NCBI GenBank assembly: GCA_030704615.1
Contig: CM060733.1
Location: forward strand, 64,170,001 to 64,234,000
Length of the DNA: 64,000 nucleotides
Direction of reading: 5' to 3'
Source of the DNA: Takakia lepidozioides
Taxonomy: Eukaryota; Streptophyta; Takakiopsida; Takakiales; Takakiaceae
The translations under genes and the position numbers were made by a program. The notes beneath the pieces were generated by a model. The model did no database searches. It had not been told where the DNA came from and saw only the letters and a program-made list of their open reading frames with translations. Shown here one piece after another: positions 33,425-44,117 of the stretch. The stretch's first letter is position 1; every line of letters begins with the position of its first letter.

Positions 33425-34666
33425 AAAACTCCTAAGAAAATGAAAGGACGAGTGCCAATGTCGTAATTACTTTCTTCCCTTCCGACCGAAGGCCCAATGT
33501 GTTGATGCACGTCCACTTCTTCTTCAGAATTGGGACGGCGCTCTTGCGGGTCCACTTCGCAATTCCTGTCTGCGTGTTTTTGCCTCTGCTCGCCAGGACA
33601 ACCACACAGCCTCTGTCGTCCAACACCATGCACGCGAGCCCGAATCCTTTCTTCCAAAAGTCCTCGGAGTACCTGTTCCAAGATGGCAAAGCTTGCAGTC
33701 CTTCCACAGGCTCTCCGTCCGGAATATCCAAGATGATCATATCGCAAGACCACTCGGTGGCATTTCCGCCCCTCCTGCAATCCTTGTCTGCACACACCCT
33801 CTCAAAGAACAAGACCATCTTCAGAAACCCTGGGGTGTCGGAAGGCTCTTCGGCAGCCGCCTTCTTCAGTGCTCTGCCCTTCAGACCCTCCATGGTCTTC
33901 GTGTATGCCAACTTGGCTGCCCGTCCATCCAAAGCCGCCAAGAAACTCTCATTCACACACTGGACTACTGTATCGGGATCCACTTTCGGCCTCTTCATTT
34001 CCACCGGCTCGAAAGGGTGCCCCCCCGGGGGGTTGAAGAGTGCCTTCTTTGCCGAGCCAGTTCTCGTCCCTCTCGTGACAACAGTGGGCACAGGGGATTT
34101 CGGCTGCGTCTCCGGGGGTGGGCTGGTTGCAAAGTCTCCATCGAAGTCCTCTTCCTCACCCTCTACCTGCACTATCTGTTTCTGCTTCTTCGTTTTCTTG
34201 GGTGTCACAACTGCTGCTCCTTGCTGGCGAGTCCGCTTCTTCGACCCCTTCTGTTGAGCCTGCACAGCTGCATCCACCGTCTTCTGTGCCATCTCAGCTG
34301 CCTTTCTGGATTGTTCCAGAGCAGCAGCTTCCTTTGCCGACTCTGGCCGAGCAGGGACACGTCTTTCCTTTCTCTTCTCTTCTGCTTTCGCGTGCAGATC
34401 TTTCTCAGACTCGTCAACAATTCCGCCAGACATGTCCAGGTACCACGGGCATCCAACCAGATGCGCGGCATGCCATTGTTTCTGCATCTCGGGTGTGTAG
34501 ATGCAGCTTGGGCCCGCCACGGTCCAAGCCATGAAGAATGGGGGCTCTTGAGCCAGGGCCCCTGTCTGAAGAAGCACGTATTTCATATACCTGCAGGGCA
34601 ATCAGCATGCGTGAGCAAAAGTTGAGACCAACGTACTCGCAGAGTGCAACCGAAAACTTAAAATGC

Positions 34667-34686
34667 GAATGCGGTGCCGCATTTCC
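34667..34686. repeat. Intronic AATGCGG palindrome at a conserved site
   Basis: The palindrome lies about nine bases after the probable GTTTGTCTGG donor that follows YAKPGYE. The plus-strand paralogue has the same palindrome at the same place (42392-42410), so it predates their duplication. Confidence 0.9.
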
Positions 34687-35030
34687 CAGACAAACCTCAT
34701 AACCAGGCTTTGCATACAAGGACAGCTGGGCTTCACCTGTAAACAATTCGCATTGCAGCTTTTCCAGCTCCCTCTTGATGTGTAAACTCCACGCTCCTTC
34801 TTGCTGTCTGCAACTCCCTGACGAAGAGGTTGTCCTTGTACGCACATCTGAAACGTGTCACGTAGTCTTCCAATGTCTGTGTTCCATCCCATTTGACGTA
34901 CAAGCCGAACGAATTTGTATGCATTACGACTTGCTCCTTCGCATTCGTCATTACCTGCGATTCCCACATGCATTGTCACGTAGCAGTTGCAGGTGGGTAA
35001 TTCTGAAATGGTGATGGTGTACACCTCATT

Positions 35031-37491
35031 GCGGACAGCTGAGCCTGCCGTGGCCATCTGATACACACGCCCGAAGCCTGGTGGGGGCACTTCTGTTGAG
35101 CTCTATATTGTACAGTTCATCCGAAGTGCATTCCCCATTCTTGTCTCGTTCACTTTTGAGGGAGGTCGCCGCCTCTTCGGTTTCCCCCAATGGTGTGTAG
35201 GATGCTTAGAATTGTCGCGTCCCATTGTTCTTGCTCTCATAGGGGTTGGTGGTGGAGGCTATGGAAGCGGAAATGGTTGTCTGGGGACGTCAGTGCGCTG
35301 CACCATCCGAAATCCTGCGGTAGTAAGAGCATCGGCCTCAACCTTATTCAGATCGCATCCTGGTTCCACCGGCCACACCGGGGGAGCCTCTGGCATTGTT
35401 TGTATGCCGTACGTGGGCTTCCATACACGCAAGTCATAATGTCATGCCTGCAGAACCAGAACTGGGTAGTTGTCGCCTCCAAAAACTTTGCATGGACAAA
35501 TCTTCCTGTAAAAGTAGGAGCAGGGATAGCCCCATCTGGATTCCTCCTTATCATCTCTAAACAACGTTCGTATATCCACTCGAATTGCGGAACACCTACC
35601 TCGAAACACCGGCCTTTTGCGAGCAATTCTCCACTGTGACGCGACACAGTCGTCTCCACAATGGGTTGGCCATACTGCATAACAGCGGGCGGAATCTGGG
35701 GCAGGCGAGCGATGGGAATTTCTTGCACGGAATCCCCGCTTGAAGGCAATGGCGATCTTGAAACTCTTGGGCTTTGACTGCTGGAAGACAAATTGTGCGG
35801 CAACATGACGGGACCTCGAGGTGTTGTCCGAATGTTCCTGTTGGATCTCCAGGAATCCTCTTCACACCCGAGTTTCTCTTCAATTCTCCGCCTCACAGGG
35901 CGAGTATGGACGTCCCCCTCTAGGTATTCACCTCTGCGGTGCAAAGGCGTCCCTTTGATCTTATCTCGCAATGTTGTCGCCCATTTCAGTGGATTCTTCG
36001 ACCTCGAAGTTGTTTGTACCAACAATTCCTCCCTATCCGGCCCAAAGCCCCATTGTTTCTTGCTTAGGAACTTGTAGTACCTGGCTTGCTGCATGATTGC
36101 TCTGTCGATGTCCTCCGTTGTGGCCGTCACTACGTCCACCAGATGTGCGGCAGAAGACGCTCGCTAGGAGGAGTGGACTGATTCTGCCATATTCGTGTTC
36201 GGCATGTCCGTGTCGGAATCCAGGCACCGCTCCTACAAGGACAGACCAGTAATGTCACCACCCCCACCCAGCTGTGCAAGGCTCCCAGATTGGTTGTCTC
36301 CACTGCACCTGACGTGTTCCACCAAGCCTCGATTATAGCAAACTTAACCTCCACGTCATCAAATGTGGGTGCATCCTTCCACGCCGTGCAAAGGAAACGG
36401 TGTTCAGCTTGGAATGAACTCGCAACAAATTTGGTAGTGTAGTGAGATAGACTCTGCATCCAATGGAATCCACAGGATCTCTCTTTCCCCTCCATTGGAA
36501 CATTGGGGTCCTCACCATACACACGCCGCACCGCTGCCCAGTGGGCCTGAGCGTTGTGTGCCAGGAATCCCCTGAAATTGGGCTTTGGCAAACCCGCCCT
36601 TGCCATCTGCTCGTTTATGCCCTCCTACAGATGCATCTCCGACTGTGTGCCCTCCCCTTTCATCTCGCAGATTGCAATCGTCATGAGCCTCTTCGAGTGA
36701 TAATCATAAACATGCGCACCCATGGTGAGTGCCCACTGATGGTTTGTAATTCGCTTGATGTGGTCAAACATCACCCAAGCATTCGACAAGTTTCCAGTTG
36801 TCATTTGAGTGACCAAGTCGACTCCACTCCCAGGCCCACACGTTGACATTTTAAAAATGTAACAACGATCGGATTCGCTGCCTTGCCCTGGAAACCTGCT
36901 ACCTTGGATGTAGTCATATCCAGTCCTTCGTTACACCTCCAGGATTGAGTGCATGTCTGACCCCTAGCCGAACTCCTGCTTGCAAGATACGATGTGATTC
37001 TGCACATTCGGACTACAAATGTGCGAGACGGACTCCAACAGGTCAAGCATCTCCACTTCGTTCAAGGGCACTTGGTCATTTCCAGCTTCAGACATAATTT
37101 TGCCAAGAGCAATCTTGTGGGCTGCCTTCAGCTAAATCTACTTTGGTCTGGCTCCGGGGCTCAATTTCACCTCCTCTTTTATGATGTTGTGTGCTTCCTG
37201 CACAGCCTCCCGCATGTTGCCTCTCGCCAAGGGGTGGCAGTGGACCCCAACGTGTATGCAAGCTCATGTCGGTGGTTCTTTGCAATGTGCGCACTTGAAA
37301 GTACCCGCTGGAGCCTGGCTGGAGACAATGAATGGATGATGGGTTGTGCCAGTCCAATCCGTCTTGTTTCTCCGCCCTCCTTTGGAGAGAAAGTGGAAGC
37401 AGGCGGGATTGAGGCACCTCAGCTTCCCCACACAGAGGACGTATCGTACACGAACACCATTAGCAATTTTCGTGCTACTGGTCTTTGTCAC
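35031..37491 (-). pseudogene. MULE-type transposase with SWIM finger, decayed
   Basis: From the N-terminus (minus strand): a zinc-ribbon-like block (CVGKLRCLNPACFHFL ... GTFKCAHCKEPPT), ACIHVGVHCHPLARGNMREA, then the RNase-H-like core (STCGPGSGVDLVTQM, MFDHIKRITNHQWALTMGAHV, YDYHSKRLMTIAICEMKGEG, FRGFLAHNAQAHWAAVRRVY, CGFHWMQSLSHYTTKFVAS). A poorly conserved region follows (36139-35348), and then the start of a SWIM finger (PPPGFGRVYQMATAGS, ISELPTCNC). The second half of the finger (CxH) is missing, and the frame runs into the methyltransferase-like gene. Damage includes an in-frame TAG at about 36622, a TAG after GARPK, and frame changes. MULE transposases act in the nucleus on terminal inverted repeats. 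No clear terminal repeats are visible around this copy. Confidence 0.7.
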
Positions 37492-37764
37492 ACACCAGGG
37501 GTGTCCGTCATGCTTTCGAGAAAACCTTGCAGACTTCAGGCAGACAAGGACAACAACACAAGGACAACTACAAGAACCTTAGCACATGACGATTCACAAG
37601 ATAAATCCATACTTGACCAAAAATTTATATTTGTTCTGGATGGGAACAACTCACAAAATCTGTCCTCTCTAAATAACTTATCTCCCCAAATGGAGGACAG
37701 CGCTACCACGACCTGTAGAATTGAAATACCCCCGACAATGTCCTAAGGTTCCCCGTTCCGATGC

Positions 37765-38496
37765 CTATTCCATTGTGTTCAAATCGACTACATGGACGAC
37801 GGAGTCTTGAAACAACAGGTCAAGAATGAGGAGTGGCGCTGTATTCGTCAAGTCACCATTGCTGGTATCTGGATGGAGATGGCACACATGAAGATACAAG
37901 ACATCTATATTGGTGAGGTTTGAGAAAACATGCAGGTATTCCATGCCAGGTGGGAGATCCTCAACATCGTCGTGGTACGCATGCGCATCCAACACAAACC
38001 TGTTCCAGTTCTCCCTCAGTGTCGGCAATATATTCCCGGGCCCTGAAAAGTGAGTCACCAACTCTACAGCCCGATCAGATAGGAGGTACTATGGAGGTGG
38101 GGTGTAAGCATGGTGACGAGCTCCCCACAACAACATCTCATCACGAACAAACGCACACTTCGTCTCCCTGGTCGGTCTCGCACAACAAGTATCCACTATT
38201 GTCCACTTTCGGGTCTCACCCAACGAGAATCCCAAAGAACTGCCCGGAAACTCGTCACCATGTGCGTCGGTCCACTGAACTCCAACTCCACCATAATATC
38301 TCCCAGCTCCGGGATTCGCAAATGCGAGGGTCGAATTCCACTTCGTCAAATGCAGGTGGCACCATGACATGACTGCATCTTCCAACTTCAGACGGAAGAG
38401 CGATATCGACAAACAACTGGAGGATGAGAGAGAAGAGAACCATAAATACCCCGACTTCTGGTTTGTAATGCAGTTTCCCCTCTCTGAAACCCACAA
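37765..38496 (-). pseudogene. Second methyltransferase-like C-terminal fragment
   Basis: Two overlapping minus-strand frames can be read as one protein end: KLEDAVMSWCHLHLTKWNST, FVRDEMLLWGARHHAYTPPP, then YLLSDRAVELVTHFSGPGNI and ENWNRFVLDAHAYHDDVEDL, ending DLNTME. TPPPYL...THFSGPGNIL...RFVLDA has the layout of the motif X and motif I region of amino-methyltransferases (TPP..L...F.G.G...R..G.D). The catalytic motif IV would lie upstream, where palindrome array 2 begins, and is not visible. The fragment lies directly upstream of the transposase on the same strand and is a different, diverged copy from the one at 32-35 kb. Confidence 0.45.
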
Positions 38497-38644
38497 CGGC
38501 TATGCGCACAACAGCTATTCTCACCTTCTGTACATTTTTTTCAATAAGTCTTGACAAATTTCCACAGTGACATCTTTGTTTTATATTGTATGGAAAAAAA
38601 TGCGGCACCGTATTCCGTTGTGTTTGTAACTGACGGAATTGATG

Positions 38645-39758
38645 AACATAAATGCGGTGCCGCATTTCCGTCCGGAGTATTCCCCTGAAACAGTCCTGAC
38701 GGAAAAGAGGGACTAGATTGAGAGACCACGTCTATATGAAGATATGGTGGAACGGAAATGCGGTGCCGCATTTCCGTCCGAGGTCCATCACTCAATGCGT
38801 CATCACGGAAATGAATGTAAGTGAAGCCTACCTTTCAATCCTCCAGAACGGAAATGTGGCACCGCATTTCCGTCTAAGGTCTACCTTTCTATTCTCCAGA
38901 ACGGAAATGCGGCGCCGCATTTTCGTCCAATATGTAACGCATGTAACAGTGGAACGGAAATGCGGTGCTGCAGCACCGCATTTCCGTTGTGCATGTAAGG
39001 CATGAAACAGTGCAACGGTAATGCGGCACCGCATTTCCGTCCGAGGTGTACCTTTCTATTCTCCAGAACGGAAATGCGGCGCCGCATTTCCGTCCATTAT
39101 GTAAGGCTTGTAACAGTGGAATGGAAATGCGGCACCACATTTCCGTCCGAGAGAAACCTTTCTACTTTCCAGAACGGAAATGCGGCGCCGCATTTCCGTC
39201 CAACAAGTAAGGCATGTAACAGGGGAACGGAAATGCGACACCGCATTTCCGTTGTGATTGTAAGGCATGTAACAGTGTAACGGAAATGCGGCACCGCATT
39301 TCCGTTCTGGATGAAAGTCATGAAACAGTCGAACGGAAATGCGGCGCCGCATTTCCGTTTTGGATCTCAGGCATGAAACCGCATTTCCGTTCTGGATGCA
39401 ACTCAACGCTGCCTAGAATGGAAATGTGGTGCCGCATTTCTGTCCGAGTACTTCCTGTCAATGTTGCTTGACGGAAATGCGGCACCGCATTTCCGTTGTC
39501 ACTGTAACTCATCAGACGCTGAGACGGAAATGCGGTGCTGTATTTCCATCCGTGGCATACAATTTCCAACAGTTCCAACGGAATGCCCCTCAGCATTTCT
39601 GTACTGGCTTCTACTTCATGATAAATGAACACCTAGCCCAACGGAAATGCGGCACCACATTTTCATGTGTCTCGAGTCCACCTTGGCATTTTTATCCAGC
39701 ATCGGGATGCGAAACGTAAGGTGAGATCGAACGGTAGTAATGCGACGCCGCATTTTGA
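38645..39758. repeat. AATGCGG palindrome array 2, 53-bp period
   Basis: About nineteen copies of the AATGCGG(C/T)(A/G)CCGCATT palindrome. Six consecutive copies start at 39070, 39123, 39176, 39229, 39282 and 39335, exactly 53 bp apart, each a 23-bp hairpin with a 30-bp linker. Outside this block the steps are 51-63 bp or larger. Linkers share phrases (taaggcatg-taacag), so they are related to each other. One copy (near 38955) carries a longer palindrome with a central gctgcagc. Confidence 0.97.
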
Positions 39759-41208
39759 TGTGTGCACTTATGCTGGCTGAAGTGGCAGGAGGCGGCGGGG
39801 CCTGACCGTTGGATAATGATGTTTGTCCGGCAGAGTGCACGCGTACCTTTAACGATTCGAAATTCCTAATGACACATAGTCCACGAGGAGACACTTCCAG
39901 CCCAGCCTTTCGAACCCAAGTGGAGCATCCCTGCCGTTTGATGTTCTTTTGTCATGGTTGCTCACTCACCCCTCTCGTGCCCTTTCCAACTGCACTCTTC
40001 GCCCCTTTTCCGTGTCTCTGTTCTTCTTATGCTCCAACCTGAGAGAGAGGAAGTTCCTGCACCAGAGAAGAGACGTCGTCGCAAGCTCCGCAAGTTGTAC
40101 TTCGGACCCAGCCAATGCCGAAGGGGAAGAAGCAGATGAGTCTTCAGGAGGAGATGGTCATCGCGTAGCAGCAGGCAACGCAGCCTCTAGTGAGAGCTCC
40201 GTGCTATCGGGATGCGCGCAGCTGATCGAGCACCGAAACCCTCCCTCCTTTTCGTTGTGCAATTGTTAGACTGTATGTTAGGACACTTGAATGGAGAAGA
40301 TGTTTGCATGCCTAACTCAAAAGGTGGAGGTGGTGGAGGGATCGCAAGAATCCGAAGAGCCGCAGGAAGAAACCGTGGAGGTAGCTGCAGCACGCACACC
40401 CAGCCGATCCACGAGCACGGGTCTTCCTGCCGAGCCTAGCCCTGTGCATTTCAAGGACGTGGTTTGGAAAGGCAATGCTTTGAAGTTGAAGGCACAAGAC
40501 AAAGACGCACGGTTGAAGAACTTCAGAATACTGTAGGCCCGGAGGAGGCCTCTGAAATGCGACAATTGCCCGCAGATATTCCCCAGACTACAGGTGCAGT
40601 TGGGGATGCTCCATCTGCTCAGCCCCTACCGCCACCTGCAGATATATCTCCGGAGGAATTCCAAAGTGTAGCGGATACAATGTTGGAGGAGACACACAAC
40701 AGTATTGGCAGAGTTCTGGGCAGCAGGGTATTCCAGCGGACACTTCAAATTCCACTCTGTCACATGGTCTCCCTCCCCATCGTCAGGCAGGCTCTTCCAG
40801 GTGATGTGGATAAGCTCAAGTTCGCATTTCGAGAAGGGTATCGTCTAGGTTCTCCCACCTTCTACGTTTCCATTGAGAATGAGGACGGCGATACTCGTGG
40901 GCCCACAGCGGAAGAATTGTTATCATGGGATACCCACTGGCACACTCGCAACGACAAATTCGAGACAATGCTAAAGGGTGATCCAGACTTCGGCCATATG
41001 TCGGGCAAAATGTTTTTGTGTGGGACGGGAATCACCGACTTCTTGCCTGGTGGGAGTACATCAAGCAGAACCATGCCAAGCAAATTGGCTGACATTACAT
41101 GGTGGAGTATGTCATCCTCAAGGTGAAGGCGGCAGACTCCTCCCTGCTCAAGAATGCTATGGCGGACCTCAACTCGTAAGATTCTCATCCCCTCCCATGC
41201 AGATCCAA

Positions 41209-41224
41209 AATGCGGTGCCGCATT
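41209..41224. repeat. Intronic AATGCGG palindrome
   Basis: The palindrome lies about 30 bp after the GTAAGATT donor that follows KNAMADLNS in the ParB-like gene. Confidence 0.9.
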
Positions 41225-42391
41225 CCTTTTAATTCCAATTAGTTTTGTTTCCGCCCTTCAATGAACTGAATTGGAGAGTGGGCCTTGCAGGGTCACTGAA
41301 AATGCGTACGTGCATACCCATGCCATATGTTGTACCTATAGGGTGAGGAAAACTAGTCTCACTGACCCGCACATGTTTGCCGAACTCCTGGAGCCCGAGC
41401 TCATTCAAAAAGCCATGGCTAGAACAGACCGGACATGGTATCGGCTCACTATGGATGGAATGGTAGAGGTGGTATACGAAGTAAGTCGTCCTCCCATTTC
41501 CCTCTCCTGATCCTTCTCCAATTTCCAGTCATCTGTCCACATGGATCGTATGTAATGCTTCTGCATGTTGTTCTTTGCAGTCAAACATCAAGCTGGATTT
41601 GGCCCATGCCAAACGCTTCTTCATGGAAAGTGAGGGGCAGTCCAAAACATTGCAGGCATTGACTGACCACTTAAAGGAAGCCGGGGTGAAGTCCAGAACC
41701 AAATACAAGTAAAAGCTTGTGAAGCTGGTGGCCATTGCAGATCCGGCTCTCGGAAAGGACTTCATCCCCGAGATTGCAAAACATTATTCTCGGGCCATGC
41801 AGCCGACCATGCAGTTGGAGAAACTGCATCACCTCTCAACGGCATGTGTGGAGGCGAAAGAGAAGGTGAGGTTGCACTGCACTGAATTTCCTTTCTAGCA
41901 ATAGCGACTATACTTCCTGCTCTTGACATTGGATCGGAAATGGCAGACAAGGTGGCTGTCGTTCTGGAATGCGTCGGAGAGTGTAAGGACCATGTGGTCT
42001 TTTCCACTCGAAGTTTCCGATCCTGCCGTGGATCTCTGGCTCAACCACATGACTTGGTGGTTCTAGGTAATTCAAGGTACTTCCCCCCATTTCCTTTGCT
42101 GGCATGAATTCCATGAACGGCTATGTGACAATGCATGTTGGAAACGCAGGTAATGACAAATGCGAAGGAGCAAGTCATCCTCCATACAAATTCGTTCGAC
42201 TTGTACGTCAAATGGGATGGAACACATACATTGGAAGATTCAGATGTGAGTACAAGGACAACCTCTTCGCCAGGGAGCTGCAGACAGCAAGAAGGAGCGT
42301 GGAATATACACATCAGGAGGTTGATGCGAATTGTGTATAGGTAAAGCCCAGCTCCCATTGTATGCAAAACCTGGGATATGAGGTTTGCCTG

Positions 42392-42410
42392 GGAAATGCG
42401 GCACCGCATT
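42392..42410. repeat. Intronic AATGCGG palindrome at a conserved site
   Basis: Same intron position as 34667-34686 in the paralogue, just after GTTTGCCTGG. Confidence 0.9.
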
Positions 42411-42870
42411 CGCACTTTATGTTTTCGGTTGCACTCTGCGAATACATTGTTCAAAACCATTACTCACGCATGTGGACTGTGTTGCAGGTATACGAAATAC
42501 GTGCTACTTCAGACAGGGGCCCTGGCGCAAGAGCCCCTGTTTTTCATGGCTTGGACCGTGCCGGACGCAAGCTGTGTCTACACACCAGAGATGCCTCGCA
42601 TTTTGCTGGATGCCCTTGGTACCTGGACATGTCTGGCGGACTTGTTGATGAATCGAAGAAAGAGCTGCACGCGAAAGTGGAGGAGAAGAGAAGGAAAGAC
42701 GTGTCCTTGATCTCATACTTGTCCGGTCTATGTAAGAGGCATGTAGAACATACTGGCAAAATTTCAAATCATTCAATTTTTTTTTTATCAAGGAACCTTT
42801 GGTTTATCCTTGTCACCATTAACGATTAATCACAAATAAATGAACAGACGAATAAATCATTTGCCTCCAA

Positions 42871-43091
42871 ATAATTTTGGTTCACTTTGAGACTTGGCCA
42901 GTATATTCAATGTACCATGGAAGAGGCCCCAGAGTAATATGAGATCAATCGAAATTCGTTCAATGGGCCAACGGATGGTTGCCCATCCAAATGATTTTCG
43001 TTCGCTTTGAGACTTGGCTAGTATGTTCAATGTACCCTCTAATAGGTCCCAATGTAATATGAAATCAATCGAAATTTGTTCGATGGGCCAA
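42871..43091. repeat. Two-copy tandem repeat, 119-bp period
   Basis: The stretch from 42871 (ttttggttcactttgagac) to 42972 recurs at 42990-43091 with scattered substitutions. The phrase cgaataaatcatttgcctcc also appears at both 42849 and 43251. No coding content is recognised between here and 44117. Confidence 0.85.
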
Positions 43092-44117
43092 TGAGGCGTT
43101 CAGTTGTCATCTGGTTTTTGTTCATTGCGAAAAAGAAATCTTGTAATGCATGCACGGCTATTGCACCCATTGAACGGATGTGGTTGAAGCCCCTCTTTTG
43201 CCCGCATGTGCTTGAACATGTGTGTGATACATGTGCGGAGACACAACAGACGAATAAATCATTTGCCTCCCCATCGACACCAAGCCATTCCATAATGTAA
43301 TTGAAATTAAATTAATTTTAAGCCAATAAATAGGTTTGCACTGCCTTTCATTGGGGGTTTCTGGCACGTATCGATTTTGTTTTTGGCTCAATTTTGTTTT
43401 GCGGCTTCAAGCATCCCACTGCTATTTCCCCGCCAAAATTTGGACCAATAAAAAATGCCCCCAAAAGAAATGTTCTCTTCGCTCACTATTGCAGAACTCT
43501 CTATGAAGAGTGCATAAAGTTGAACACAAATCAAGTTTGGCCATCTGTCAATGTTGCTTCAAAGCGCACAGTTCAGAGTCCAATGTTACTTCTGAGTGCA
43601 GGCTGTACTAAACATTATTTTAACTAATTTTGGACTTTTGTTTGGTCCAGAAATAATATGAGAAATATGAATAAACAAAATTTATTATTGAAATAAAACG
43701 ATATACATGATTATTTTGGTTATTTTATGCACAATATAACCATGAACAATAATCCTTCAAACATTTTTTGGAGACAATTGTATTGTGGTTTTAGAAGAAC
43801 ATCCACTGCCAAGTTGACGTTCACGAAAAAAATGGGAGGATGCAATAAATTACACCATGATGTGAGGTCAGATATGTACAACTTTTTGCACAAAATGGTT
43901 GCCATATCAGATTACATACAAAACCAAACATAGAACAATCATGGCATATGATGAAGATGATGACATGAAAGAATGTGTCCGCATACATTGATGATAAACA
44001 TTCATATTTTATTAGAGATTGCAACTTTGGGGTTGCAGTCAGACATAATGTAACGTCAACTGTACATCCGTTGGATTTAATGTTATCCAGCGGCTCGAAG
44101 CCATACAACGGCTTACA

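Larger units (their letters stand above)
32238..35030 (-). pseudogene. Amino-methyltransferase-like gene (ParB family C-terminal half)
   Basis: Exons on the minus strand run from about 35030 to 32238. In order: LYVKWDGTQTLEDYVTRF and YKDNLFVRELQTARRSVEF; after an intron, KYVLLQTGALAQEPPFFMAW, CPWYLDMSGGIVDESEKD, a long lysine/alanine-rich linker with a nuclear-type basic run (KKTKKQK), then WSCDMIILDIPDG with FGLACMVLDDRGCVVVLASR. The next exon ends LDLIYGTG. The next has SASMWAGRFSDRHLFAYEDD, and an acidic C-terminus ends the gene. ILDIPDG sits where the catalytic [DN]PP[YFW] motif would be, and DLIYGTG...GRxxxxxxYEDD where the SAM-binding FxGxG and acidic loop would be. The order motif IV then motif I is that of beta-class DNA amino-methyltransferases. 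DIPDG lacks the PP[YFW], so activity is doubtful. The N-terminal ParB-like part, present in the paralogue at 40-42.7 kb, is replaced by transposase/SWIM sequence. Confidence 0.6.
40019..42720 (+). pseudogene. ParB-like / methyltransferase-family gene, N-terminal half
   Basis: Plus-strand exons encode a basic N-terminus (EREEVPAPEKRRRRKLRKLY), an acidic/proline-rich linker, then a ParB-like nuclease domain (about 40730-41100): TLQIPLCHMVSLPIVRQALP, KLKFAFREGYRLGSPTFYVS and, in a shifted frame, VFVWDGNHRLLAWWEYIKQ. DGNHR corresponds to the GxHR signature of ParB/Srx domains. Downstream exons include ELIQKAMARTDRTWYRLTMD, LDLAHAKRFFMESEGQS, MTNAKEQVILHTNSFDLYVK and KYVLLQTGALAQEPLFFMAW, all collinear with the minus-strand gene at 34-35 kb. 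The copy has frameshifts (including an 11-bp loss after THTLED) and ends before the methyltransferase domain. ParB-methyltransferase fusions are known in bacteria and phages; the role here is unknown. Confidence 0.65.

Noticed and set aside
33499-34625. Long plus-strand open frames opposite the methyltransferase-like exon
   Set aside because: They are antisense shadows of the minus-strand exon, which has recognisable protein features, splice sites and a paralogue.
32238-37491. A complete autonomous MULE with terminal inverted repeats
   Set aside because: I looked for long terminal inverted repeats around 32-38.6 kb and found only the palindrome arrays. The transposase is also broken.
38645-39758. 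CRISPR array
   Set aside because: Repeat and linker lengths (23 and 30 bp) mimic one, but the linkers are similar to each other, no cas genes are present, and the DNA is plant nuclear.
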